Assembly: GCF_000442255.1 (NCBI RefSeq)
Contig: NZ_KE557285.1
Span: 124,079-165,091 of the forward strand
From: Salipiger mucosus DSM 16094
GTDB lineage: Bacteria; Pseudomonadota; Alphaproteobacteria; Rhodobacterales; Rhodobacteraceae
Length of the DNA stretch: 41,013 nucleotides
Reading direction: 5' to 3'
In this document: positions 1 to 16,145 of the stretch, in pieces
Layout: each line of letters starts with the position of its first letter
Position numbering within the stretch: the first letter of the stretch is position 1
Position numbers and translations under genes: made by a program
Notes under the pieces: generated by a model
The model's database searches: none
Seen by the model: only the letters and a program-made list of their open reading frames with translations
Told to the model about the DNA's origin: nothing

Positions 1-1010
1 GCGGCGACGGCGAACATGCCGTTGCAGACCCCCAGCGCCACGACCGCGGCGAGCAGCGCGCCGCCCTGCCCCGTGGCGCCCAAGGCCGAGATCGCGGCGA
101 GGCTCGCGGCCGAGCCGAGGCAACCGGCGGCGACCCAGCCGCGCAGCGAGCCGAGGCGCAGACCCGTCGCGGCGATGCCGACGGTCAGCATACCGAGGAA
201 GACGCCGCCGTTCTGCGCGCCGGAGAGCGCGGTCGACTGGCCCGGCGTGAAGCCGAAGACTAGGCCCGCGTAGGGCTCGAGGATCAGCTCCTGCATGAAA
301 TAGGCGGTCATCGACAGGAAGACGAAGACCGTGAAGTTGCGCGCCTGGCGCTCGGCCCAGATCTCGCGCAGACCCTCGCGGAAGCGCGTGCGCTCCTGCG
401 GGCGGGGCGCGGCACCCTGCGCGCGGCGCTCGATGCCCGCGACGGCGATCGCGGAGAGCAGCGTGGCCCCGCCCGCGACGACAGCCACGATAACCAGCAG
501 CCGCGCCGGCGAATAGGGATCGAGGAAGGCCCCCGCACCGGCCGCCGTCAGGGCGATGCCGGCGATCATCATGAGCCAGGTGATCGTGGCGGCCGCCGCG
601 CGCCGCTCGGGCGGCACCACCGCCGAAAGCAGCGCCAGCAGCGAGGTGCCCGAGGCGCCGACGCCGAGGCCGATCAGCGCGTAGGACAGGATCGAGAGCG
701 CCAGCGCCGCCCCGAAGGCCTGCCCGAAGAGCACCACGCCTGCCGCCGCGCCCATCGCGCCGAGGGCCAGCGCAACCATGCCGCGCAGGATCCAGACCGT
801 GCGGCGGCCGCCGACGTCCGAGAGGAACCCCCAGTTGGGCCGCGTGATCTGGATGCCGTAGTGCAGCGCCACCAGCGCGCCCGGCAACACCGCTGGAAGC
901 GCCATCTCGACCACCATGAGCCGATTCAGCGCCGAGGTCGTGAGCACCACGATGGCGCCGAGCGCCATCTGCACCAGTCCGAGGCGGATGATCGTGATCC
1001 ATCCGGCCAT
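1..1010 (-). CDS. bch2: PucC/LhaA-family transporter-like protein, 3' end outside window
   Basis: Reading from an ATG at 1010, the frame stays open to the window edge and gives about 336 residues. The start (MAGWITIIRLGLVQMALG) is followed by the TSALNRLMVVEMALPA segment and then PNWGFLSDVGGRRTVW, both typical of the PucC/LhaA branch of the major facilitator superfamily. Many hydrophobic membrane segments follow. The start codon lies 4 nt after the bchG stop, so the two genes are cotranscribed. In Rhodobacterales clusters this position (bchG-bch2-bchP) is held by the PucC-like ORF428/bch2, a membrane protein linked to bacteriochlorophyll or antenna assembly whose transport role is unproven. 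The C-terminus is missing only because the window ends. It is a paralogue of lhaA further on, so the family is certain and the exact role is not. Confidence 0.85.
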   Translation of the reverse strand, partial: MAGWITIIRLGLVQMALGAIVVLTTSALNRLMVVEMALPAVLPGALVALHYGIQITRPNWGFLSDVGGRRTVWILRGMVALALGAMGAAAGVVLFGQAFGAALALSILSYALIGLGVGASGTSLLALLSAVVPPERRAAAATITWLMMIAGIALTAAGAGAFLDPYSPARLLVIVAVVAGGATLLSAIAVAGIERRAQGAAPRPQERTRFREGLREIWAERQARNFTVFVFLSMTAYFMQELILEPYAGLVFGFTPGQSTALSGAQNGGVFLGMLTVGIAATGLRLGSLRGWVAAGCLGSAASLAAISALGATGQGGALLAAVVALGVCNGMFAVA

Positions 1011-1014
1011 GTCG

Positions 1015-1920
1015 CTATCCTCCCGTCCCGCGCAGCGCGAAGGCCGCGACCATCATGCCTCCGACGTAGAGAGATACGCCGGTCGCGTTGTACCAGGGCG
1101 CGCGGCCCTTCGGGTCGCGCAGCAGCACGCGCATCGCGGCCAGTTGCAGCGCCAGCAGCGCGGCGATGGCGCCGGCGTGCCAGGGCCAGTCCCAGCCCGC
1201 CAGCAGCGCCACCACGGCGAGCTGCGGCAGGGCCATGGTCCAGCAGGCGACACGCGCCGCGCGCGCCGGTCCCAGCGTTACCGGGAGCGAACGCACACCG
1301 GTCTGGCGGTCGCCCTCCAGCGCCTTGAAATCGTTGAGCGTCATGATCCCGTGCGCGCCGAGCGCGTAGAGCAGCGCCAGTGCCACGACCGGCGCCGCGG
1401 GCGCGCCCGCCGACAGAACGGCAGCCCCGGTGAACCAGGGCAGCCCCTCGTAGCAGAGGCCGACGAGGCCGGGCCCGAGAATGCCGGACCGTTTGAGCCG
1501 CACCGGCTCCGCCGAGTAAGCCCAGGCTGCCGCGACGCCGAAGACCGTGGCGCCGAAGCCCCAGGGCCCGAGCGCGGTGCCCAGCAGCAGCGCGAGCGCG
1601 CTCATCGCCAGCGCGATCCAGAGGCCCCAGCGACCCGGGATCGCGCCCGAGGGGATCGGGCGGTCAGGCTCGTTGATCGCGTCGACATGCCGGTCGCACC
1701 AGTCGTTGGCCGCTTGGCTCATACCGCAGACGACCGGCCCCGCCAGCACCATGCCCAGCAGCACCGGCCCCGGCGCGGACCAGGGGCTCACGCCCGAGGC
1801 GACGACGCCGCAGAGATAGGCCCAGACCGGCGGAAACCATGTGATCGGCTTGACCAGCGTGAGCACGGCGCGCGGGTGCGGCGTCGACCGGGCGGAATGT
1901 AAGTCAGATGTGACACTCAT
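1015..1920 (-). CDS. bchG: Bacteriochlorophyll a synthase (geranylgeranyl/phytyl transferase)
   Basis: This 301-aa UbiA-family prenyltransferase esterifies bacteriochlorophyllide a with geranylgeranyl diphosphate in the membrane, the last ring-to-tail step of bacteriochlorophyll a synthesis. The first Asp-rich motif NDWCDRHVDAINEPDRP lies at about residues 72-88, and a second conserved stretch (NDFKALEGDRQTGVRSLPV) comes later. Multiple membrane helices and the length match BchG. I chose ATG 1920 (MSVTSDLHS) because known BchG proteins begin the same way; the frame stays open upstream to a GTG at 1968. No Shine-Dalgarno sequence precedes 1920. A PpsR palindrome sits just upstream and another overlaps codons 2-8. 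bch2 follows after 4 nt. Confidence 0.95.
   Translation of the reverse strand: MSVTSDLHSARSTPHPRAVLTLVKPITWFPPVWAYLCGVVASGVSPWSAPGPVLLGMVLAGPVVCGMSQAANDWCDRHVDAINEPDRPIPSGAIPGRWGLWIALAMSALALLLGTALGPWGFGATVFGVAAAWAYSAEPVRLKRSGILGPGLVGLCYEGLPWFTGAAVLSAGAPAAPVVALALLYALGAHGIMTLNDFKALEGDRQTGVRSLPVTLGPARAARVACWTMALPQLAVVALLAGWDWPWHAGAIAALLALQLAAMRVLLRDPKGRAPWYNATGVSLYVGGMMVAAFALRGTGG
1898..1915. promoter_or_regulatory. PpsR/CrtJ palindrome inside the bchG 5' coding end
   Basis: Plus-strand sequence TGTAAGTCAGATGTGACA fits TGT-N12-ACA exactly. It covers bchG codons 2 to 8 and is separated by 7 nt from the next palindrome at 1923-1940, the spacing at which PpsR/CrtJ binds neighbouring sites cooperatively. 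Confidence 0.7.
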
Positions 1921-1922
1921 AG

Positions 1923-1940
1923 TGTCAATTAAACTATACA
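1923..1940. promoter_or_regulatory. PpsR/CrtJ palindrome upstream of bchG
   Basis: Plus-strand sequence TGTCAATTAAACTATACA fits TGT-N12-ACA exactly. It lies 3 to 20 nt before the bchG ATG and contains, on the minus strand, the -10-like hexamer TTTAAT (1928-1933). It forms a tandem pair with 1898-1915. Confidence 0.8.
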
Positions 1941-2020
1941 TCCGGGAGTCGGGAAAGCGTTTTCTCACCCGGCGGGACGCACACCGTCATATCGCGGGAG
2001 AGAATGATGCTGCATCACCT

Positions 2021-2036
2021 GCCGGGCGCGCCCGGC
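2021..2036 (-). terminator. Possible weak hairpin after ppsR
   Basis: GCCGGG and CCCGGC pair around a CGCG loop a few nt beyond the ppsR stop. There is no U-tract, so termination is doubtful. The rest of the 128-nt ppsR-bchG gap holds only the PpsR site. Confidence 0.3.
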
Positions 2037-2048
2037 CGCGGCCGCGCC

Positions 2049-3488
2049 TCAGTCGGCGGTGTCGCCGGAATCCGTCGAGAGCAGCCCGTGCTTGCGCAGC
2101 TTGACGTAGAGGCTCTGGCGCGAGAGGCCCAGCATCTCCGCGGCGGCGACGCGGTTGTTGCCGGTGAGCTGGATCGCCGTCTCGATGCAGATCTTCTCGA
2201 TCACGTCAGAGGTGGCCGAGACGAGGTCCTTCAGCGAGGCCGTGCCGACGAGGTCCATGACGTTCTTCATGGCCTCTTCGCTGACGGCCATGTGGCCGGC
2301 CTCGGGGTCGAAGATCTCGTTCGGGGTGACATCGCGGATGATGAAGCCGTAGCCTAGGTCGCCGCCGCGCTGGATCAGTCGCGCGGCCGAGATGTCGACC
2401 CCGGCGCGGGTGCCGTTGACGCTGGCGACCTGCGCGGAATAGCTGCGCATGCGTCCCTTCTTGGAGGCGGCCTCGAGGATCAGCTTGAGGTCGATCCCGC
2501 CCCGCACGAGGAAGTCTGCCAGCGAACGCCCGCGCACGTCGCGCAGCTGCGCGGCATCGGCCAGCACGAGGAAGGCCTCGTTGGCCTCGCGGATGACACC
2601 CTGGTTGTCGGTGAGGACCACCGCATCGCTGGTCTCGGCGAAGAGCGCCGAGAGGAACTGCGCGGCCTCGGGGCCCGTGGCGCCCTCCTCGTCCACCTCG
2701 TTAAGGCGGCAGAGCATGTAGAGATCGCCCGCGGCCCGGAAAAGCTCGGGGTAGACCATGATCACATGGCCGTTGCGCCGCGCGATGGCCTCGACCCCGC
2801 GCAGTTCCTCGGCGCTGGCGGCGGCCTGCAGCGTCTCCATGAACTCGGTCGGGCGGCGCCCCTCGAAGGCCTGGGCGAAGGCGTTGCCGGACAGGGTCTC
2901 GACCTTGCTGCCCAGCAGGCTCGCGGCGGCGCTGTTGAGATCGCGGATGCGGCCCTTCTGCGGCTCGACGATGGCCAGCGGCGTTTCCGAGGCCTCGAGC
3001 ACGACGCGGAAGAAGGTGGTCTCGCCGCGCAGCTTCTGCTGGTCGCGCTCGCGCGCCATCTGCTCGCGCACGAGCCGCTGCTGCATCTCGGCGATGGGCT
3101 GCATGTCGCGGCCAAGCATCAGGATGCTGTCGCCGCCATCGACGCGGTGCAGCGTGTAGCGGACAGGAAATTCCCAGGTGGCGTTGTCGATGTGGTTCAG
3201 CTCGACCGGCCGTGGCACGCGGGCCGGATCGGCGCGCATGGCCGTCAGCCGCTCGGAGAACTTGACGCGGCTCTCCTCGGTCAGGAAGCCGTCGAGCCGG
3301 CGGCCGACCCAGTGGTCGAGGCAGCCCAGCGAGGGACAGTCGGGATTGACGGAGATACCGGCGACGACGCCCTCACCATCGACGTGAAGCGCGATGTCGG
3401 CGGCCTGCTCGAACAGGTTGGCAATACTGTCGTTGGACGGCAGGACACCTGCGTTCAGAGGCTGGGGAGTCCTCTCCTGTCGTGTCAC
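2049..3488 (-). CDS. ppsR: Transcriptional repressor PpsR (CrtJ)
   Basis: This 479-aa cytoplasmic redox-sensing repressor of photopigment and antenna genes under oxygen is close to the usual family length. The N-terminal region with ELNHI..FPVRY..LGRDMQPIAE is followed by a glutamine-rich helical linker and PAS domains at roughly residues 155-260 and 280-390. A Fis-type helix-turn-helix is at the C-terminus (NNRVAAAEMLGLSRQSLYVK, about 444-463). Cys260 and Cys434 correspond to the two redox cysteines described in PpsR/CrtJ. The start is GTG 3488, with GAGGAG 6 nt upstream. ppaA, the antirepressor, lies 36 nt upstream on the same strand. The matching TGT-N12-ACA operators are found at five places in this window. 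Confidence 0.97.
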   Translation of the reverse strand: MTRQERTPQPLNAGVLPSNDSIANLFEQAADIALHVDGEGVVAGISVNPDCPSLGCLDHWVGRRLDGFLTEESRVKFSERLTAMRADPARVPRPVELNHIDNATWEFPVRYTLHRVDGGDSILMLGRDMQPIAEMQQRLVREQMARERDQQKLRGETTFFRVVLEASETPLAIVEPQKGRIRDLNSAAASLLGSKVETLSGNAFAQAFEGRRPTEFMETLQAAASAEELRGVEAIARRNGHVIMVYPELFRAAGDLYMLCRLNEVDEEGATGPEAAQFLSALFAETSDAVVLTDNQGVIREANEAFLVLADAAQLRDVRGRSLADFLVRGGIDLKLILEAASKKGRMRSYSAQVASVNGTRAGVDISAARLIQRGGDLGYGFIIRDVTPNEIFDPEAGHMAVSEEAMKNVMDLVGTASLKDLVSATSDVIEKICIETAIQLTGNNRVAAAEMLGLSRQSLYVKLRKHGLLSTDSGDTAD

Positions 3489-3524
3489 GTCTCGCTCCTC
3501 GCATCGGCCGCCGCGCTCGTGTCG

Positions 3525-4325
3525 CTATCTCGGCCCGTCGAAATCAAGCTCTGTCGCGACCGTCGAAAGACCACATCGCTCGACCGCCTCTCTCGCCGTC
3601 TTGACCGCGAAATCCGCCCCGGTCCTCTCGGTCACCTTCGCGTAGTGCGAGACGGCGCGACCTCCGACGACAACCGGCGGGACGTGATCCAGTTTCGACC
3701 GGCAGTAATCTACGAGTTCGGTCACCTTTTCAAGCGTATTCCATGTCGCGGCGGAAATCCCGAGGGCCGAGAAACGACGCGCCCCGATGAAGTCGACAAG
3801 TTCCTGCGGCGACATGCCGATGCCCATATGCACCCAGACCCCGTGCCGCCTGAGCTGGTCGGCGGCCACGAAGGCGCCCAGCGAGTGATCCTCGAAGGTG
3901 GGCACGATCATCAGGAAGCTCTCGCCCAGCGGAATGGACCGGTCGAAACGGCCCGAGGCGCCGTCGGGGCGATTGCGGAACAGCGCCTGCAGCCGCGCGG
4001 CGCCGACCGTCACGTCGACAAAGCTCGCCCGGTCCTTGACCCAGAGCTCGCCCAGCCGACGCGACGCCTCGGGCACGTAGTAGTCGTAGAGCTCCTGGCT
4101 GCCGATCCCGTTCGCCATCAGCGAGGCGAGCACGCTCTTGTGGCTGGTCTCGGACTCCGACATCAGCGCCTCGACGAAAAGCTCGACCCATTCGCCGCGA
4201 TGGCGCGGTGTCTGGCCCGCGCGGCTGGAGTTCACCTTGCGCAGCGCGGACTCCACGAGAAAGCGGATCGCAGGCGCCCGCTCCGGCTGAACACCGGAGC
4301 CGTCGTGATCATTCATGTTACCCAT
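3525..4325 (-). CDS. ppaA: Antirepressor PpaA/AerR, cobalamin-binding regulator
   Basis: This 266-aa regulator modulates PpsR/CrtJ in response to light and redox through a B12-binding fold related to the SCHIC domain. Family features are the helical segment HKSVLASLMANGIGSQELYD followed by a Rossmann-like half with VPTFEDHSLGAFVAADQLRR, WVHMGIGMSPQEL and the C-terminal PPVVVGGRAVSHY. His in WVHMG is a candidate cobalt ligand, an inference from AerR. ATG 4325 was chosen because GGGAGGGG precedes it by about 5 nt; the frame stays open upstream to 4577 but reads as noncoding. It is transcribed towards ppsR and divergently from bchF, with a PpsR site about 90 nt upstream. Confidence 0.93.
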   Translation of the reverse strand: MGNMNDHDGSGVQPERAPAIRFLVESALRKVNSSRAGQTPRHRGEWVELFVEALMSESETSHKSVLASLMANGIGSQELYDYYVPEASRRLGELWVKDRASFVDVTVGAARLQALFRNRPDGASGRFDRSIPLGESFLMIVPTFEDHSLGAFVAADQLRRHGVWVHMGIGMSPQELVDFIGARRFSALGISAATWNTLEKVTELVDYCRSKLDHVPPVVVGGRAVSHYAKVTERTGADFAVKTAREAVERCGLSTVATELDFDGPR

Positions 4326-4415
4326 TGGCCCCTCCCCGGACACAGTGGATATTGCCTTTCGGTCTTTTACGATCTCAGCGCGGAGTTGGGTCAGTCTGCA
4401 CCCGTCATTGGCGCC

Positions 4416-4433
4416 TGTCAATTTTTGTTGACA
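4416..4433. promoter_or_regulatory. PpsR/CrtJ palindrome, ppaA side
   Basis: TGTCAATTTTTGTTGACA is a perfect TGT-N12-ACA and a full inverted repeat (TGTCAA/TTGACA). It supplies the TTGACA -35 of ppaA on the minus strand, so binding would block ppaA transcription. Confidence 0.85.
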
Positions 4434-4582
4434 TACGCGCGAAGGAATACGACCCCAACGCACTGGAAACGCGTCCGTAATAAATTTCATGCATCGCATG
4501 GCCAAGCAGGCGATACTGCAAAGGGTCAGAATGGCTGGCATTTCATCGTACAGATCGACTGACAGCCTTCGCCGCATCCGTG

Positions 4583-4600
4583 TGTAAATTTATGTTGACA
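4583..4600. promoter_or_regulatory. PpsR/CrtJ palindrome, bchF side
   Basis: TGTAAATTTATGTTGACA is a perfect TGT-N12-ACA. Its last six bases form the bchF -35 hexamer, so binding would exclude RNA polymerase from the bchFNBHLM-lhaA-puh operon promoter. Confidence 0.85.
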
Positions 4601-4624
4601 CTTTTGAAGCCCAGCCCCTAGCAT
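4595..4624 (+). promoter_or_regulatory. Probable bchF operon promoter
   Basis: A consensus -35 TTGACA (4595-4600) is followed, with an 18-nt spacer, by a -10 TAGCAT (4619-4624, four of six matches). The expected start site is near 4631, leaving a leader of about 23 nt that contains a GAGGG ribosome site before ATG 4654. Confidence 0.55.
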
Positions 4625-4634
4625 CCAGTCATAG

Positions 4635-12507
<7,873 letters not shown>

Positions 12508-12565
12508 TGGAGAGCGCCGTGCACAACACGCATCCGGTGCGGCGCCTTCCGGGGAGGCCACGGGG

Positions 12566-13246
12566 ATGAGCTACGCCCGCACCCTCACCCGCGTCGAGAC
12601 ATACTTCGCCCCCCCCCCGCCCCGCCAGTGGGAGCGGCTGACCAGCGAGGCGCCGGTCTCGCGCATCCGCGAGACGGTGCGGCGGGGGCGCGACGAGATG
12701 CGGGAACGGATGCTGGGGCGGCTGCCCGATGACCTGTGCGGCGCGCGGGTGCTGGACGCGGGATGCGGCGCCGGGCAGATGAGCCGCGCGCTGGCCGAGC
12801 GCGGCGCCGAGGTGGTGGCCGTCGACATATCGCCGGCACTGGTGGAGATCGCCGCGCGGCGCCTGCCCGAGGCCCTGCGGGCCCAGGTCGACTTCCGCGC
12901 GGGCGACATGCTGGACGCGGGGCTGGGCCGCTTCGATCACGTCATGGCGATGGACAGCCTGCTCTACTACCGCCGCCGCGACGTGGCCCACGCGCTGGCG
13001 GGGCTGGGGTCACGGACGCGGGACAGCGTCGTCTTCACCGTCGCCCCGCGCACGCCGCTGCTGATGGCGATGTGGAGCGCGGGCAAGCTCTTTCCGCGCG
13101 GCGACCGCTCGCCGCGCATGGTGCCGCATCACCCCGCCGCGCTGGCCGCGGCGCTGCGGGCGCAGCGCGCGCCGGGCCGCTTGAGCGACCTCGGCCGGGT
13201 GCGCAGCGGCTTCTACATCTCGCAGGCGATGGAGTACGCGCCATGA
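12566..13246 (+). CDS. bchM: Mg-protoporphyrin IX O-methyltransferase
   Basis: This 226-aa SAM-dependent enzyme methylates the C13 propionate of Mg-protoporphyrin IX to give the substrate of the AcsF cyclase. SAM motif I, VLDAGCGAGQ, is at residues 62-71, with VVAVDISP at about 83-90. WERLTSEAPVSRIRETVR is a BchM signature. A GGGGAGG ribosome site precedes the start. Oddity: a run of ten C (12609-12618) encodes the APPPP stretch at residues 15-19, where I recall non-proline residues in relatives. The TGA overlaps the lhaA ATG. Confidence 0.95.
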   Translation: MSYARTLTRVETYFAPPPPRQWERLTSEAPVSRIRETVRRGRDEMRERMLGRLPDDLCGARVLDAGCGAGQMSRALAERGAEVVAVDISPALVEIAARRLPEALRAQVDFRAGDMLDAGLGRFDHVMAMDSLLYYRRRDVAHALAGLGSRTRDSVVFTVAPRTPLLMAMWSAGKLFPRGDRSPRMVPHHPAALAAALRAQRAPGRLSDLGRVRSGFYISQAMEYAP

Positions 13247-14682
13247 TCCCCGGCCGCGCCATGCTGTCGAAGCTGCCGCTGGGCGCCCTGCCCTTCGCCG
13301 ACGCGGCGAGCGAGGGCCTGCCCATGGCGCAGCTCCTGCGGCTGTCACTTTTCCAGGTCTCTGTCGGCATGGCGACGGTGCTGCTGCTCGGCACGCTGAA
13401 CCGGGTGATGATCGTCGAGCTTTCGGTGCCCGCCACGGTGGTCGCCGTGATGATCGCCCTGCCGGTGCTGATCGCGCCGATGCGCGCGCTTCTGGGCTTC
13501 CGCTCGGACACCCACCGCAGCGCCATCGGCTGGAAGCGCATCCCCTACCTCTGGTTCGGCTCGCTCTGGCAGATGGGCGGCCTCGCGGTGATGCCCTTCG
13601 CGCTGCTCGTGCTCTCGGGGCAGCAGGTCGTCGGGCCGGACTGGGCCGGCGAGGTGCTGGCCGCGCTGGCCTTCCTGATGACCGGGCTGGGGCTGCACAT
13701 GACGCAGACCGCCGGGCTGGCGCTGGCGACCGACCGCGCGGACGAGGAGACGCGCCCGCGCGTGGTGGCGCTGCTCTACGTGATGTTCCTGCTGGGCATG
13801 GCGGTCTCGGCGGTCATCGTGGGCTGGCTGCTGAGCGACTTCACCCCGCTCGCGCTGATCCGTGTCGTGCAGGGCGCCGCCGTCGTCGGCATCGCGCTGA
13901 ACCTCGTGGCGCTCTGGAAGCAGGAGAAGGTCCGCCCGATGAGCCGCGCCGAACGCGCCGCCCCGCGCCCGCGCTTCCGCGACGCCTGGGCCGACCTGCT
14001 GGCGGGAGGTACCGCCGGGCGCCTGCTCGCGGTGGTCTTCCTCGGCACCATGGCCTTCAACATGCAGGACGTGCTGCTCGAGCCCTACGGCGGCGAGATC
14101 CTGGGCCTCTCGGTTTCCTCCACGACGCTGCTCACGGCGGTTTACGCCCTGGGCGCGCTGGCGGGGTTCGTCCTCGCCGGGCGGAGGCTGGCACGGGGGC
14201 GCGATCCCTACCGCATCGCGGCGAGCGGGCTGCTGACCGGCATCGCGGCCTTCTCGACGGTGATCTTCGCCGCCCCCATGGGCTCGGCCGCGCTGTTCTT
14301 TGCCGGCGCCACGCTGATCGGGCTCGGCGCGGGCCTTTTCGCGGTGGCCACGCTGACCGCCGCGATGACCCTGCCCGCCACGGGCCGCGCCGGGCACGGG
14401 CTCGCGCTCGGGGCCTGGGGCGCGGCGCAGGCCACCGCCGCAGGGCTGGCCGTGGCCTTCGGCGGCGGCATCCGCGACGCGGTCGACGCCATGGCCACAT
14501 CGGGCGCCTGGGGCGCCGCGCTGGACAGCCACGCCACCGGCTATTCCGTCGTCTACCACATCGAGATCGCGCTGCTCTTCGTGACGCTCGCGGCCTTCGG
14601 GTCGCTGATGCGCCGGGCGCGCGCCGCCACCCGAACCAAGGAGGGACCGGCGCGGCTCGGCCTCGCCGAGTTCCCAACCTGA
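13243..14682 (+). CDS. lhaA: LH1 assembly protein LhaA (PucC family)
   Basis: This 479-aa polytopic membrane protein, probably with 12 helices, is required for light-harvesting 1 assembly in purple bacteria, probably delivering bacteriochlorophyll or guiding antenna insertion. Family signs are LFQVSVGMATVLLLGTLNRV, FRSDTHRSAIGWKRIPY and MAFNMQDVLLEPYGGEILG. The start at 13243 is fixed by the ATGA overlap with bchM; the open frame further upstream is a shadow of bchM. It lies directly before puhA (27-nt gap), the conserved bchM-lhaA-puhA order. In Rhodobacter, extra puhA promoters lie inside this gene, which I cannot confirm here. Confidence 0.95.
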   Translation: MIPGRAMLSKLPLGALPFADAASEGLPMAQLLRLSLFQVSVGMATVLLLGTLNRVMIVELSVPATVVAVMIALPVLIAPMRALLGFRSDTHRSAIGWKRIPYLWFGSLWQMGGLAVMPFALLVLSGQQVVGPDWAGEVLAALAFLMTGLGLHMTQTAGLALATDRADEETRPRVVALLYVMFLLGMAVSAVIVGWLLSDFTPLALIRVVQGAAVVGIALNLVALWKQEKVRPMSRAERAAPRPRFRDAWADLLAGGTAGRLLAVVFLGTMAFNMQDVLLEPYGGEILGLSVSSTTLLTAVYALGALAGFVLAGRRLARGRDPYRIAASGLLTGIAAFSTVIFAAPMGSAALFFAGATLIGLGAGLFAVATLTAAMTLPATGRAGHGLALGAWGAAQATAAGLAVAFGGGIRDAVDAMATSGAWGAALDSHATGYSVVYHIEIALLFVTLAAFGSLMRRARAATRTKEGPARLGLAEFPT

Positions 14683-14709
14683 CGCCGCCACCCGGAAAGG
14701 ACCGAACCC

Positions 14710-15483
14710 ATGACCGGAACATTCTTCGCAGAGGTCGACCTCGCCAGCGTGGCGCTCTGGCTCTTCTGGATCTTCTTCGCGCTGCTGATCTGGTATCTCC
14801 AGCGCGAGAACATGCGCGAGGGCTACCCGCTCGAGGACGACGACGGGCGCGCCTCGGCCAACCAGGGCCTGTTCCCTGTCCCCGACGACAAGACCTTCGT
14901 GCTGCCCCACGGCCGCGGCACGCTGACGGTGCCCTCGGGCCAGAACCCGGACCGCGCCGAGCTGGCGCTGGCCAAGACGGCGGCGGGCAACGGCTTCCCG
15001 TTCGAACCCACGGGCGATGCCATGACCGACGGGGTCGGCCCGGCCTCCTGGGCGCCGCGCCGCGACGTGCCGGAGCTGGACGGCGCGGGGCATCCCAAGA
15101 TCGTCCCGATGTCGGCCATCGAGCAGGTCCGCGTCTCGGCCGGACGCGACCCGCGCGGGCTGCCCCTGGTCTCGGGCGACGGCGAGGCCGTGGGCGTGGT
15201 CACCGACATGTGGATCGACGAGCCCGAGCAGCTGGTGCGCTACCTCGAGTACGAGCTGGACACGGCGCACGGCGGCGGCACGCGGCTGGTGCCGATCACC
15301 ATGACGCGGATCCGGAAGGACCGCGTGCGGGTGCGCAGCCTCTACGCCCACCAGTTCGCGGGCGTGCCGAAACACGCTTCGCCCCGGCAGGTGACCCTGC
15401 TCGAGGAGGACCGCATCGCGGGCTACTACGCCGGCGGCACGCTCTACGCGAGCGAGGCGCGGCTGGAGCCCAAGTGGGGCTGA
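14710..15483 (+). CDS. puhA: Photosynthetic reaction centre H subunit
   Basis: This 257-aa protein caps the L/M core on the cytoplasmic side and carries the proton path to QB. A single membrane helix (about residues 10-31, VALWLFWIFFALLIWYLQRE) is followed by YPLEDDDG and a soluble beta-rich domain containing GDGEAVGVVTDMWIDEPE. Length and motifs are typical. GGAAAGGA precedes the ATG. puhB follows after 16 nt with its own ribosome site. Confidence 0.97.
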   Translation: MTGTFFAEVDLASVALWLFWIFFALLIWYLQRENMREGYPLEDDDGRASANQGLFPVPDDKTFVLPHGRGTLTVPSGQNPDRAELALAKTAAGNGFPFEPTGDAMTDGVGPASWAPRRDVPELDGAGHPKIVPMSAIEQVRVSAGRDPRGLPLVSGDGEAVGVVTDMWIDEPEQLVRYLEYELDTAHGGGTRLVPITMTRIRKDRVRVRSLYAHQFAGVPKHASPRQVTLLEEDRIAGYYAGGTLYASEARLEPKWG

Positions 15484-15499
15484 CGGAGAGGAGCACGCC

Positions 15500-16132
15500 A
15501 TGAGCCACGACGATTTCGCCTTCGAGCCCGTCCCCGGCCTGCCCGAGCGCCTGCCCGAGGAGGAGGTCATCCTCTGGCAGGGCCGGCCCGATGCCTTCGC
15601 GCTGGCGCGGGACGCTCTGAACCTGCCTTGGGTCGCGGGCTACTTCGGCCTGCTGGCGGCATGGCGCTTCGGCGCGATGCTGTCCGAGGCACCGGCGGGC
15701 ACCGCATTGGCGGGGGCGACGCCCTTCGTCCTGATGGGCGCCGTGGTCTGCGCGCTGCTTTGGCTGGTGGCCTTCGTCCAGGCACGCGCCACGGTCTACA
15801 CGATCACCAACCGCCGCGTTGCCATGCGCATCGGCGCCGCGCTGACGCTGACGCTGAACCTGCCCTTCCGGCAGGTCGCGGGCGCGGGGCTCGCGCTGCG
15901 GCGCGACGGCACCGGCACCATCGCACTGGAGCTGATGGGCGACACGCGGCTGTCGTTTCTCGTCTGCTGGCCGCACGTCCGGCCCTGGCGCCTGCGCGAG
16001 CCGCAGCCCGCGCTGCGCTGCATTCCCGACGCCGCCAACGTCGCGCGCGTCCTGTCCGAGGCCGCCGAGGCGCGGATCTCCACCCCGCAGATCGACCGCC
16101 GGCCCGAACCGGCGCCGTTCGCGGCCGAATGA
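15500..16132 (+). CDS. puhB: Reaction-centre assembly protein PuhB
   Basis: This 210-aa membrane protein has a PH-like (bPH2) domain and is needed for efficient reaction-centre assembly in Rhodobacter. The N-terminal LPEEEVILWQGRPDAF is followed by two hydrophobic segments (about 47-62 and 72-93). A YTITNRRVAMRIGAA strand region and a DTRLSFLVCWPHVRPW segment come next. It sits between puhA and puhC, as in other purple bacteria. Ribosome site GGAGAGGAG. Confidence 0.93.
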   Translation: MSHDDFAFEPVPGLPERLPEEEVILWQGRPDAFALARDALNLPWVAGYFGLLAAWRFGAMLSEAPAGTALAGATPFVLMGAVVCALLWLVAFVQARATVYTITNRRVAMRIGAALTLTLNLPFRQVAGAGLALRRDGTGTIALELMGDTRLSFLVCWPHVRPWRLREPQPALRCIPDAANVARVLSEAAEARISTPQIDRRPEPAPFAAE

Positions 16133-16145
16133 GGAAGGCCCCGCG

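Noticed and set aside
13345-15570. Minus-strand frame of about 740 codons opposite lhaA/puhA
   Set aside because: Antisense shadow rich in Arg/Gln/His; the plus strand is fully explained by lhaA and puhA.
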